Position numbers and translations under genes: made by a program
Shown: positions 1 to 9,134 of the stretch, piece by piece
Layout: every line of letters begins with the position of its first letter
Numbering within the stretch: position 1 is the first letter of the stretch
Notes under the pieces: generated by a model
What the model was told of the DNA's origin: nothing
Seen by the model: only the letters and a program-made list of their open reading frames with translations
Database searches by the model: none
Assembly: GCA_013203185.1 (NCBI GenBank)
Contig: JABMOS010000135.1
Coordinates: forward strand, 1-48,683
Direction: 5' to 3'
From: Fidelibacterota bacterium
GTDB lineage: Bacteria; Fidelibacterota; UBA8477; JABMPR01
DNA length: 48,683 nt

Positions 1-20
1 CGCCACAGGCGGAGAAAAAT

Positions 21-93
21 GCTCCGCTGGCTCAATTGGTAGAGCAGTTGACTGTTTATCAATTGGTTCCAGGTTCGAGTCCGGGGCGGTGTA
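21..93 (+). tRNA. tRNA-like gene, anticodon GTT; cloverleaf with defects, possibly a decayed tRNA-Lys
   Basis: Foldable as acceptor GCTCCGC/GCGGTGT (one T.T mismatch, one G.T), D-arm GCTC..GAGC, anticodon arm GTTGA-CTGTTTA-TCAAT, T-arm CCAGG-TTCGAGT-CCGGG (one A.G mismatch), discriminator A73. U37 is unusual. Confidence 0.5.
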
Positions 94-94
94 C

Positions 95-136
95 AAAAGC
101 AGCAAGTCATTCCAACGGAGTGGCTTTCTGCTTTTA
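95..136 (+). terminator. Hairpin/terminator-like structure after tRNA-like gene
   Basis: AAAAGCAG...CTGCTTTT outer stem continuing into AAGTCATTCC/GGAGTGGCTT, followed by T-rich sequence. Confidence 0.6.
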
Positions 137-239
137 TATGGTAAAGGCTTTCGAACCTGGAACCAATTCCAAGGCAATAAATCGAGTCCTGCCTGCCAGG
201 TCGTAGCTCGAAGAGCGTAGACTGGGGCGGTGTACATAG

Positions 240-273
240 ATAAGTCCCTGATTATCAGGGACTTATTTGTTTC
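240..273 (+). terminator. Intrinsic terminator-like hairpin
   Basis: Perfect 12-bp stem ATAAGTCCCTGA-TTA-TCAGGGACTTAT followed by TTGTTT. Confidence 0.65.
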
Positions 274-383
274 TAGGACATCTAGAAATGCAATAAACGC
301 GTCAACTTCGACCGGTATATCCTTGCCATTCGCAGCTATTTGTCGCCAATCGAGGAATGGTCGTCGGCTACTATGGGTACTGC

Positions 384-3143
384 TTACTTCAAAAAAAGCA
401 TCTTAACCACCTGGCTATAATCGCCTGCAACCAATCTTGCAAAGTAGATTCCGGTACTGATCGTCTTGCCATCTGCTGTTTCTCCATTCCAAACCACATC
501 ATACCAACCCGCTGATTGATGTCCTGATTTCAGGGCTTGGATTTGGATTCCACGAACATCGTAGATGACTAATGAAACATGAGACTCCTCAGGCAATCCA
601 TAATGAATCGTGGTAGTTGGATTAAAAGGGTTAGGGTAATTTTGGTGGAGCACATACTCTGTTGGTAGTAAAGCTGTCTCAATAGAAACGACAAGTACAT
701 TTAAAGCGGACGATGCTTCGCTTTCATTTCCATGGATATCAACCGCAGAGACTCGGTACCAATATTCACCATCTACCGTTAGCTCATCATCATATTCGGG
801 CAAATCGATTTCAGATATTAGGGACAATTCAGATGGTACAAAATCTGGAGATGCATCTCTATATATTCGGAAGACCCGGAAATCTTCATCAGTTGGTGAT
901 TCCCATGACAAATGTACAGTCCAATCATCACTTAACTCCCCAAGTAGTCCACCAGGTATTGCTGGATCAATATTGTCAATCGAATAGCCAAAACCAACTT
1001 CAGAGCTGTAGAATTCCTCTGGATTCTGTGTATGAGCTGTGATAAAAAATTCTGACCAATAGGGTTGACCATCAACCATATCTTCATATGTATGTGCTAG
1101 GAAGGTGTACCAGGATCGTTGCAAGGCGGGCACATTCCCTAGAGCTACCCAATCTCCAGAGGGATTTCGTTCCCAAATACCGTATTGAGTAATACCTCCG
1201 AGGCCATCGAAAGGGCTCGCAATCCAGTTGACCTCTACCCAGCCTCCTTGATCATTTGGGACATCTTCGATTGAAACTATTTGTGATTCCAAATGATCAC
1301 TGATACGGATATTTATAGGATAAATAGCCAATACTTGTTCATTACCCGTTGATTTGATCATTATACTAGCTGTATGATCACCAGGAGGTAATAAATTTAC
1401 ATCCAATGTAATATTTATCTGGTTCTGACCGCCCACTGCTATCTGACCAGTTGCTTGATCAGCGCTGACCCAGGTAGGCATACCTAATTGTTTTTGCCAA
1501 TCAGGACCCCAATCCGCGTCCAAGGGGTTATCATCCGATAGCACATGGACCTTATTGAATGCTTTATGAAAAACTAGTATTTCGTTGTTCGTAGGTGTAG
1601 CCAAATACTGCCCATCAGGTGAAAGCCTCGGATAGAAATGGTTGAATCCTGTCTGAAGTTCCACACGACGATCAGAACCATCTAATGCGGTGCTTAAAAC
1701 ATCAAGACTTGTTCCATTGAGATACGAGGACCAAACAACTCGATCCCCCCTGGGGGTCCATGAAGGCTGATAATCTGCTTGCCCTTCAGTACCAAATTCA
1801 CTAAAGCTGGCACCGTCCTGTGTGTAAACTCTAATATGCCATTCATTTTCTAGATCGCGTGACTGAGTGACAAAATAATTGCCATCAGGTGAATAAATAG
1901 GACGTGAATCTAATACATCGTTGTTTGTAAGCCTTTCTACATTCGTGCTAAAAACATTTATTCTGTATATTTCGGTTGGACTTGTATCTCGAGTGGAACC
2001 AAAAATAATCCACTCTCCATCTGGTGACCAGCTTGGCCAGGCATTGAATTGATCTGGTTGATTCGTCAGATTGGCGAGTCCTGTACCATCAGAATTCATT
2101 ATCCATACATCTGCTATTCCATCCCGAATTGATTGGAAAGCAATCTGGGAACCATCAGGGGACCAAACAGCTTCTCTATCCGCAATGTCAAATGTAAGTT
2201 GCACTTGTTCCGAGCCATCTGGTCTCATTTTCCAGATATTTCCATTGAAGCTCACTGATGGATCCGGTTCATCCATGTAAAGCAACCAGGTTGAATCAGA
2301 ACTCACGATTTCCACACTGTATTCGACGTCAATGTCACCAACATTTCCTAATTCAAAATTAGCATCCACAGGAGCATTATCGGCAGGCAGAATCAGTCTA
2401 ATGCCATCGGGGCTATCAATGATTAACTGTGCTCCAGCATTGGAAACTGGCCAGCCACCTAGATGGTAGAGGGAATCGATTTCTGATGGATTTAGAACTC
2501 GATTGTATATGCTAAAATCATCAATTTTACCGCTGAGGAAATTTTGAACTCCCGCTGTGAGATGAGGAGATGCTCCTATTCCAAAAGCTTCACGAACAGA
2601 ACTTGGAGATTCTTGGAAAGCCTCGTCCTCTATTAGCTCTCCATCAAAGTAAAGCTTCAAATCATTGCTATTTGCTGTGAATGTGAGAAAGTGCCACTCA
2701 TCAAGATTTAGAAATGAATTTTGGCTAAGTGTGTGAGCTGGTGCCCTGCCATCCCTACTATCAAAAGCGCTGGCTCCAAGCTGTGATACAACTCCACCAC
2801 CACCTGCACCAACACCTGCAGCCTGGTTGTCAAAGAGTACCTGACCTCGCTCTAAGTCTTCGACAATTACAAACCAAGTTGAAAAAGAAAAGTTAGTTCC
2901 ATTAAATGAATCTAGTGAGGGTGAGGCAATCCAATCATCTATCCCGTCAAAGCTATATGCCGAATTCACATTTCCGAATCGATCACTAGTCAAGCTGGGT
3001 CCAATGACACTTCCATCATTCCCATTACCACTTTCATCATTGGCGTTACCGTTGAATGGGTAGTAGGCTACTAACCCACCCTGTGCTGAAACTATCCCAA
3101 TAATCATCATAATCACAAAAACCGAAACTACCAAACGTCTCAT
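384..3143 (-). CDS. Secreted protein: LamG-like domain, TolB/PD40-type beta-propeller repeats, FN3-like region, C-terminal T9SS/FlgD-like sorting domain
   Basis: 919-aa ORF; signal peptide; 'LVAYYPFNGNANDESGNGNDG' LamG; 'WSPDGSQIAFQS' repeats; 'NYPNPFNPTTTIHYGLPEES...KMLFLK' C-terminus. Confidence 0.88.
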   Translation of the reverse strand: MRRLVVSVFVIMMIIGIVSAQGGLVAYYPFNGNANDESGNGNDGSVIGPSLTSDRFGNVNSAYSFDGIDDWIASPSLDSFNGTNFSFSTWFVIVEDLERGQVLFDNQAAGVGAGGGGVVSQLGASAFDSRDGRAPAHTLSQNSFLNLDEWHFLTFTANSNDLKLYFDGELIEDEAFQESPSSVREAFGIGASPHLTAGVQNFLSGKIDDFSIYNRVLNPSEIDSLYHLGGWPVSNAGAQLIIDSPDGIRLILPADNAPVDANFELGNVGDIDVEYSVEIVSSDSTWLLYMDEPDPSVSFNGNIWKMRPDGSEQVQLTFDIADREAVWSPDGSQIAFQSIRDGIADVWIMNSDGTGLANLTNQPDQFNAWPSWSPDGEWIIFGSTRDTSPTEIYRINVFSTNVERLTNNDVLDSRPIYSPDGNYFVTQSRDLENEWHIRVYTQDGASFSEFGTEGQADYQPSWTPRGDRVVWSSYLNGTSLDVLSTALDGSDRRVELQTGFNHFYPRLSPDGQYLATPTNNEILVFHKAFNKVHVLSDDNPLDADWGPDWQKQLGMPTWVSADQATGQIAVGGQNQINITLDVNLLPPGDHTASIMIKSTGNEQVLAIYPINIRISDHLESQIVSIEDVPNDQGGWVEVNWIASPFDGLGGITQYGIWERNPSGDWVALGNVPALQRSWYTFLAHTYEDMVDGQPYWSEFFITAHTQNPEEFYSSEVGFGYSIDNIDPAIPGGLLGELSDDWTVHLSWESPTDEDFRVFRIYRDASPDFVPSELSLISEIDLPEYDDELTVDGEYWYRVSAVDIHGNESEASSALNVLVVSIETALLPTEYVLHQNYPNPFNPTTTIHYGLPEESHVSLVIYDVRGIQIQALKSGHQSAGWYDVVWNGETADGKTISTGIYFARLVAGDYSQVVKMLFLK

Positions 3144-3403
3144 TTTTTTCTCCCTTTATTATGAATTGGTAATCGTAACTAATACTAGTGGATCGAGGGG
3201 TAACCAAGCGTACACAGGAAATGACAAAAATTACAAGCAAAAAAGCGGAGTTGGAATATTATCCCCAGATTTTAAGAAAATACAAAATAACCAGCCAACG
3301 CACTCACAGCAACTTCAATTCCCGTCTAGATGCCTATAATAACCCACATAATTACCCACACCCCTCAACCCCAGAAATACATCCAATCCCAAGAGTAATC
3401 TAT

Positions 3404-3480
3404 CCAATCGGATATACCATTTATGGTATATTTGTCCCAGTTTGTCACAAACTGGATAGAAAACTATATCCGAGAATTGG
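3404..3480. repeat. Nested palindromic/structured intergenic element
   Basis: CCAAT/ATTGG and CGGATATA/TATATCCG outer arms enclose ATATACCAT-TT-ATGGTATAT and CCAGTTTG-TCA-CAAACTGG hairpins. Confidence 0.55.
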
Positions 3481-3583
3481 GTAGAATACCGCAGGTGGGA
3501 GAGGGGTTAAACCCTTACTGAATAAAACTTCGTGCAGATGGTGAAGAATGCTGAAACTGGCTAGAAAACAATTTTGACGGAGC

Positions 3584-3629
3584 GACTCTTAATCAGTTGG
3601 TTCCAGGTTCGAGTCCTGGGCGGTGTACA
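3584..3629 (+). pseudogene. 3' part of a tRNA-Lys(CTT)-like gene, anticodon loop to acceptor end
   Basis: GACTCTTAATCAGTTGGTTCCAGGTTCGAGTCCTGGGCGGTGTACA; anticodon loop CTCTTAA and perfect T-arm CCAGG-TTCGAGT-CCTGG, but no D-arm or 5' acceptor strand upstream. Confidence 0.6.
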
Positions 3630-3668
3630 TTAAAAAAGCCTTCCTTTGGGAGGCTTTTTTAATGTACA
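3624..3668 (+). terminator. Long hairpin/terminator overlapping the tRNA remnant 3' end
   Basis: TGTACATTAAAAAAGCCTTCC-TTT-GGGAGGCTTTTTTAATGTACA, 21-bp stem with one wobble. Confidence 0.75.
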
Positions 3669-3977
3669 GAGTCATTGGTTGAGATTCTCGACAAGGCGAC
3701 AGCACTGTGTGATCCCAAAACAATATCTCAAGTTTGCAAAGGTTCGACCACGACCGCTTCAACAAGCTCAGCGCAGGCTGGGGCGGTGTATAAAAAATGG
3801 CCACCCCACGGGATGACTTTCTACTATCATTGGGTTAATGCACTTACCTTCCAACTGGAAAACAACATATGATGTGGAGGGATCTCTCTTATTTTGAGAT
3901 CACAGCCCCACCGTTTTGGTCAGGCATGATATGCAATTGGATGTATAACGGAACACGATAAGATTGAGACAAAATAT

Positions 3978-5399
3978 ATGAATAAGCGAAGAACCAAAAT
4001 CATTGCCACCATCGGACCAGCAACTGATTCAGAAGAGATGCTAGAAAAAATCATTCTTTCAGGAATAAATATTGCCCGACTGAATATGTCCCACTCCAAA
4101 GGAGAAGAAGCCCGACGAATCACCGACCTGATTCGAAAATTGTCAGAAAAACACAACCGCAGAATTGGCATCATGATGGATCTTCAAGGACCCGCCATTC
4201 GAACCGGTGAATTACCTGTGGCTTTGAATCTCAAACCCGGTGAGAAAATTGGCCTAACAGTACGAGGCGAGACCAGCGAAGAAATCAAATCTGTTGATGT
4301 GAATTATGATCATCTCGTGGAAGATATACAGGTTGGTGACACCGTCATTGTTGACAATGGCATGATCCATTTAAAAGTGCTGGAGAAAAAACACAATCAA
4401 CTCGTGTGTGAAGTGCTCACAGAAGGTGTGCTCAGCAGTCGAAAACACATCAACCTACCAGGTGTTCATGTACAGCTTCCCCCTTTGACTGAAAAAGACC
4501 TTATCGATGTTCAGTCCGGTATTGATATGGGTGTAGATTTCTTTGCACTATCCTTTTGTCGTGAAGCAAAAGATGTGAGAGAGTTAAAGGGTATTATTGA
4601 AGCCGCAGGTGGTCGCCAACGTATCATTTCCAAGTTAGAGGATCAGGTAGGTCTCAGTAATCTCGATGAGATCATAGCCGAGTCAGACGGTATCATGGTA
4701 GCTCGAGGCGATTTAGGCATCGAGGTGCCCTATGAAGATCTACCCATTATTCAACGCCGGATTGTCAAACGCTGTCGTCGTGCAGGTAAACCAGTCATCG
4801 TTGCAACCCATATGCTGGAATCCATGATCGAAGCGCCATCTCCAACCCGGGCAGAAGTCACAGATGTCTCAAATGCAGTATACGAAGAGACCGATTGTAT
4901 CATGCTGTCTGGGGAAACTTCCGTTGGGTTGTATCCGGAAAAATGCATTGAAACCTTTGATACCATTGCACGGCGGACAGAGCGCAGTGGTGGCGCCGGC
5001 TTTGTTAAGGATATCCAAGTGGAAGATGAACGGGAGATTCTCATGAAGGCTGGCAAAAATATGGCAGATGAACTTGAAGCAAAGGCCATCATTATCTTTA
5101 CACGAACAGGTATTATGGCCCGAAATGCCGCCTGGCTTCGAAGTGATACCCCAGTTTATGCATTTACAGATGTGCCTGAATTATTAAACCAATTGACCAT
5201 CTTTTGGGGATTGCAGCCATATTTGATCTCATTGTCAGCCGAAACACCAGAGCTCAATATTGCAGCAGCTCAATCCACATTAATTGAATCTGGAGAAGTG
5301 CAAAAGGGTGATTGGATCGTCATTGTGACCCACCTTCACCTGGGTGGCGAATATGTTGAGACGGTTCAAATGCGGAAAATTGACACCCAGCCATCCTGA
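3978..5399 (+). CDS. pyk: Pyruvate kinase
   Basis: 'RRTKIIATIGPATDS', 'IMMDLQGPAIRTGEL', 'ISKLEDQVGLSNLDEIIAESDGIMVARGDLGIEVP', 'VIVATHMLESMIEAPSPTRAEVTDVSNAV'. Confidence 0.97.
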   Translation: MNKRRTKIIATIGPATDSEEMLEKIILSGINIARLNMSHSKGEEARRITDLIRKLSEKHNRRIGIMMDLQGPAIRTGELPVALNLKPGEKIGLTVRGETSEEIKSVDVNYDHLVEDIQVGDTVIVDNGMIHLKVLEKKHNQLVCEVLTEGVLSSRKHINLPGVHVQLPPLTEKDLIDVQSGIDMGVDFFALSFCREAKDVRELKGIIEAAGGRQRIISKLEDQVGLSNLDEIIAESDGIMVARGDLGIEVPYEDLPIIQRRIVKRCRRAGKPVIVATHMLESMIEAPSPTRAEVTDVSNAVYEETDCIMLSGETSVGLYPEKCIETFDTIARRTERSGGAGFVKDIQVEDEREILMKAGKNMADELEAKAIIIFTRTGIMARNAAWLRSDTPVYAFTDVPELLNQLTIFWGLQPYLISLSAETPELNIAAAQSTLIESGEVQKGDWIVIVTHLHLGGEYVETVQMRKIDTQPS

Positions 5400-5426
5400 C
5401 TTAAATCAAAGCGAAAGACGAAATAT

Positions 5427-5939
5427 ATGCAAAAGACAGCTCTCGCAGCACTGATTTTTATACTTGTTCAAACTCAGCTCTATTCCTCAGAAACAACCCG
5501 GGAGATTTATCTATCACCTGGTGTTAGCCTTGGGTATACATTCGGTGATGGTTTGACCTGGGGAGGTCAGATTAGTATGGGTACCTTTAAATTTGAGGAG
5601 GGAGAAGGATTGGCCTGGGGCAATATGATAGGACCTGTTGTGGGTGTTACTGCCGGTTATAGAGGATCAAGGTTGCGAACCATTAAATATCTTGATACCC
5701 AGGTATCTGCAGGAGAAATACCCATCTGGCCCGGGATTGGACTGGGTACAGCCTGGGTAACCCCCAAGGGGAGCGATGATACTGAGTTATATCTCCACCT
5801 GAAGGGCTGGGGTTGGCTTTTTGGCGCGCTGCAGGTCGATAGGTTTTTTAATAAATCTGGTTCTTTCTATTCAGTGAGTGGTGTGGTATTACTGCCCCTT
5901 CCTGTTAGTCGGCTGGGAACTGGCACTGAGAATGATTAA
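5427..5939 (+). CDS. Hypothetical exported protein
   Basis: 170-aa ORF with signal peptide and glycine-rich beta-type repeats; short gap after pyk. Confidence 0.7.
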   Translation: MQKTALAALIFILVQTQLYSSETTREIYLSPGVSLGYTFGDGLTWGGQISMGTFKFEEGEGLAWGNMIGPVVGVTAGYRGSRLRTIKYLDTQVSAGEIPIWPGIGLGTAWVTPKGSDDTELYLHLKGWGWLFGALQVDRFFNKSGSFYSVSGVVLLPLPVSRLGTGTEND

Positions 5940-6155
5940 GGGCTTAACAGCACTATAAAGTAACCCTCAAACCATACGATCTGAATTCAGAAGAACTGAA
6001 GCCAAGCCAAAAGTATGGACTCTCCTGGGACAGTGTAATGTGCTAATATCCCAGAATAATTTACTTAAATTATCGAACTTAATCTCGGGGGCTAAAAGGT
6101 TGGGTTCGCCATAGAGAAGCGGATCTATATCGAACATGGGAGAAGGGAATAAGAA

Positions 6156-7589
6156 GTGAACCTTAAAACGAATGCCTCTGAGAAAGCAAAGCCCAAAACA
6201 GCTATTTTCTGTTTTCGACGGGATCTTCGTCTTGATGATAACCTGGGCCTGCAACAGGCACTGGAAAACTATGAGCGTGTCATTCCTGCCTTCATATTTG
6301 ACCCCCGCCAGCTGAAACCCCACGATTACCGCAGCATCAGAGCCCTGAATTTTATGTTTAAAGCCCTGGTTGAACTTCGCCAGAATCTCCATAATCTGGG
6401 GTCCGAACTATTTATTCGAAGCAGCCTGCCCTACAACGGGTTGTTGAATCTGGCAGATGAGTTTTCCGCCGAAGCGGTCTATCTAAATCGAGACTATACC
6501 CCTTTCAGCATAAGGCGTGACGAAAAGATTCTCACCGCCTGTGAGGAAGCCGGAATAAAGCTCCATCAGTTCGATGATGCCCTGTTGAATCCTCCTGAGG
6601 TGTGCCTGAAAGGGGATGGATCACCCTATACGGTTTTTACCCCTTTTTATAAGAATGCCAGACACTTCCCCGTCATGTTTCCTGGACAGAGCCCCCATTT
6701 TGACCGTCTGATCAGGAAAACAGAAACCCCTATACAAGATGACCTGCTAGGCAAAATCGCCAAACAATTCGAATTGCCTGAGCTGACCTTTACACCCAGC
6801 GATCTGGATGAGATCATGGCTAGCCTTGCAAGGCAAAAGGACTATGACCAGGAAAGAAATAATCTGGCCACTGACAGTACCAGCCATCTCGCAGTATTTT
6901 TAAAATTTGGGGTCATTTCAGTTCGTGATGTTTACCATCGCATCAAGAATGAATACGGAGCGGATCACCCTTTGATTCGCCAACTCTACTGGCGGGATTT
7001 TTATAGCCATATCGCCTATCATTTCCCCCATGTCTTCGGGAATTCCTTCAAACCCCAATTTGCCCATATCCAATGGAATGAGAATCTGGAATTATTTGAA
7101 ACATGGTCCCGGGGCGAAACTGGTTTTCCTGTAGTAGATGCTGGAATGCGCGAGTTGAACAGCACAGGCTTTATGCATAATCGCGCCCGGATGATCACCG
7201 CCTCCTTCCTTGTCAAAGATCTCCATCTGGATTGGCGTTGGGGTGAGCGCTATTTTGCCAGCCAACTCCTGGATTATGACCCTGCCGTCAATAATGGAAA
7301 CTGGCAATGGGCAGCCTCTACAGGTTGTGATGCACAACCTTACTTCCGGATTTTTAATCCCTGGTTACAGCAGAAAAAATTTGACCCTGTATGTACCTAT
7401 ATCAAGCGCTGGATCCCTGAACTAAGAGATTTAACGCCAGCAGCCATCCACAATTTGGCACAAGCTCCAACAGCAGGATACCCTGAGCCAATAGTTAATC
7501 ACAGCAGTCAGGCAACCCTTGCCAAACAACTATTTCAAACTGCCAGCCAGGAATATCAGAACAACCCGCCAACCCTAGATAAAGTTTAA
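6156..7589 (+). CDS. phr: Deoxyribodipyrimidine photolyase / cryptochrome family
   Basis: 'AIFCFRRDLRLDDNLGL', 'RQLYWRDFYSHIAYHFP', 'GFPVVDAGMRELNSTGFMHNRARMITASFLVKDLHLDWRWGERYFASQLLDYDPAVNNGNWQWAASTGCDAQPYFRIFNP'. Confidence 0.96.
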   Translation: MNLKTNASEKAKPKTAIFCFRRDLRLDDNLGLQQALENYERVIPAFIFDPRQLKPHDYRSIRALNFMFKALVELRQNLHNLGSELFIRSSLPYNGLLNLADEFSAEAVYLNRDYTPFSIRRDEKILTACEEAGIKLHQFDDALLNPPEVCLKGDGSPYTVFTPFYKNARHFPVMFPGQSPHFDRLIRKTETPIQDDLLGKIAKQFELPELTFTPSDLDEIMASLARQKDYDQERNNLATDSTSHLAVFLKFGVISVRDVYHRIKNEYGADHPLIRQLYWRDFYSHIAYHFPHVFGNSFKPQFAHIQWNENLELFETWSRGETGFPVVDAGMRELNSTGFMHNRARMITASFLVKDLHLDWRWGERYFASQLLDYDPAVNNGNWQWAASTGCDAQPYFRIFNPWLQQKKFDPVCTYIKRWIPELRDLTPAAIHNLAQAPTAGYPEPIVNHSSQATLAKQLFQTASQEYQNNPPTLDKV

Positions 7590-8965
7590 TCGGCACGGCG
7601 ACTCTTTTGAATGGTGCGATTGATCCCCACCACCAGGTCAGCTTTGAGTCCACGAAAGGGCATTACAGCCACAAAATAGTAAAGGGGTGGGCGGGTCTTG
7701 CCAGTGAGACGAAGCTCATGTATGCGAGGCATAAACACCTTAATCACCAACATTCGTGCGACAGAGGATACAAGCAGACTGATCATGATTCCGCTGGGAA
7801 GGAGATGGCTGCTGATCCAGGCATTGCCCACAGGGATACTGGAGAGAAATCCAGCCAGAAGACCGCCTGCAACCAAGCCAAACCCTTTAAACAGGTTGTG
7901 ATAACTGGTCATTCTTAAACGATTGCCTGGGTCAATAGCATCATAGATATAATTACCAAGCGTGAGGTTATAGCCACTCCAGGCCAGGCCACCTAAAATC
8001 TGAATTGACAGTGCCAGGTAAAAAACCAGGGGTCCATCTGCAAAATGGATGAGGTACCAGAGCAGTGGAAAAAGAGTTATGATGATACTTGTGACTTCCA
8101 GAATATTGCGATTACCGTACTCATCAATATGTTTGCCCCAATGACTGATCATAAGAAAAGAGCTTACCGAGATGCCGCCCATGAGCACAGTCATCTGTAA
8201 ATAGCTGAATTCCAGGATTTGGAGCCAATAGGCTACCATGAGGGGACCTGAAATAAACACAGCCACATTCATGAGAGAGACAAAAACAGTGAACATACCA
8301 AAGGAACTTTTACCCATCCCCTGGACAAAGTCCTTGATGCCATAACTGTCTGTTGATTTTAGCTGAATTTCAGGTTCATACTGGAGTTTGAAATAGCGGG
8401 CTGAATAGATCCGCGCTGCACCGGCTATGAAGAACAACAGGCCAAAGCCCAGCATGGCATTATATTTAGAAGTCACGTTTAGAATTACCCCAGCAACCGC
8501 CAGAGCCACAAAGGTTGTCATGCCGACGATGCGATTACGGCTCCCAAAATATGTCCCTCTGGTCTCTTCAGGCACCAGATCACCCATCCATGAAACAAAG
8601 AAGGGAAGACCCATAGCTCCTAACCCGGCATAGAGGGTGGCCAGGGTGATGAGAACGGGCACGCTTCCAGTGGACCAGGGCACTAGAAAAATGGTGAACC
8701 AGGCAATGCCCTGGAGCAGTGACATCCAGATGAGCATAGTTTTGCGTGACACCTGATTGCTCTCAATTCGGATTGCGCTGAGTTGGATCAGGGCGGCAAA
8801 GAGCTGGGGAATGGAGACCAGCAGACCGAGCTGGGTCGTTGTGGCTTTCAAGAGGACAGCAAAGGCGGGCAGGAAGGAGTCCCCAAACCCCCACATCACC
8901 GACCACCACTTCCCTTCCGAGATGGAGTGTTTTAAGGCCTGTGTATATCTGCTATCGTTGGTCAA
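7586..8965 (-). CDS. Major facilitator superfamily transporter
   Basis: 459-aa multi-TM ORF with MFS-like N-half 'FVSWMGDLVPEETRGTYFGSRNRI'; ends tail-to-tail with phr. Confidence 0.82.
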   Translation of the reverse strand: MTNDSRYTQALKHSISEGKWWSVMWGFGDSFLPAFAVLLKATTTQLGLLVSIPQLFAALIQLSAIRIESNQVSRKTMLIWMSLLQGIAWFTIFLVPWSTGSVPVLITLATLYAGLGAMGLPFFVSWMGDLVPEETRGTYFGSRNRIVGMTTFVALAVAGVILNVTSKYNAMLGFGLLFFIAGAARIYSARYFKLQYEPEIQLKSTDSYGIKDFVQGMGKSSFGMFTVFVSLMNVAVFISGPLMVAYWLQILEFSYLQMTVLMGGISVSSFLMISHWGKHIDEYGNRNILEVTSIIITLFPLLWYLIHFADGPLVFYLALSIQILGGLAWSGYNLTLGNYIYDAIDPGNRLRMTSYHNLFKGFGLVAGGLLAGFLSSIPVGNAWISSHLLPSGIMISLLVSSVARMLVIKVFMPRIHELRLTGKTRPPLYYFVAVMPFRGLKADLVVGINRTIQKSRRAD

Positions 8966-9134
8966 ATCCCTGTTTCCTCATTTTTCCCCAGACAATACAT
9001 TCATGGGTAGAGATAAGGAAATATATTTCAACCACCACACTAATCTCGTGTCAGTGAACATCAATAATTGATGCTTGCTTTTAATTATGCCCTTGTTTAG
9101 TGTAGCTATATAAAAGATACTATCTCCTGACCAT

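Noticed and set aside
96-3583. A functional integrative element between tRNA remnants
   Set aside because: No integrase or mobility gene is present and the flanking repeats are only about 42/46 identical, so at most an old scar.
3188-3872. Small ORFs 3188-3484, 3589-3804 and 3675-3872
   Set aside because: They lie across palindromes, tRNA remnants and terminators with no family-like sequence or plausible initiation context.
3875-3911. GTGGAGGGATCTC...GAGATCACAGCCCCAC hairpin before pyk as a riboswitch
   Set aside because: Simple imperfect hairpin; could be a weak terminator, with no recognisable aptamer.
7607-8633. Plus-strand ORFs 7607-7918, 7698-7901, 8427-8633
   Set aside because: Antisense to the well-supported MFS transporter gene.
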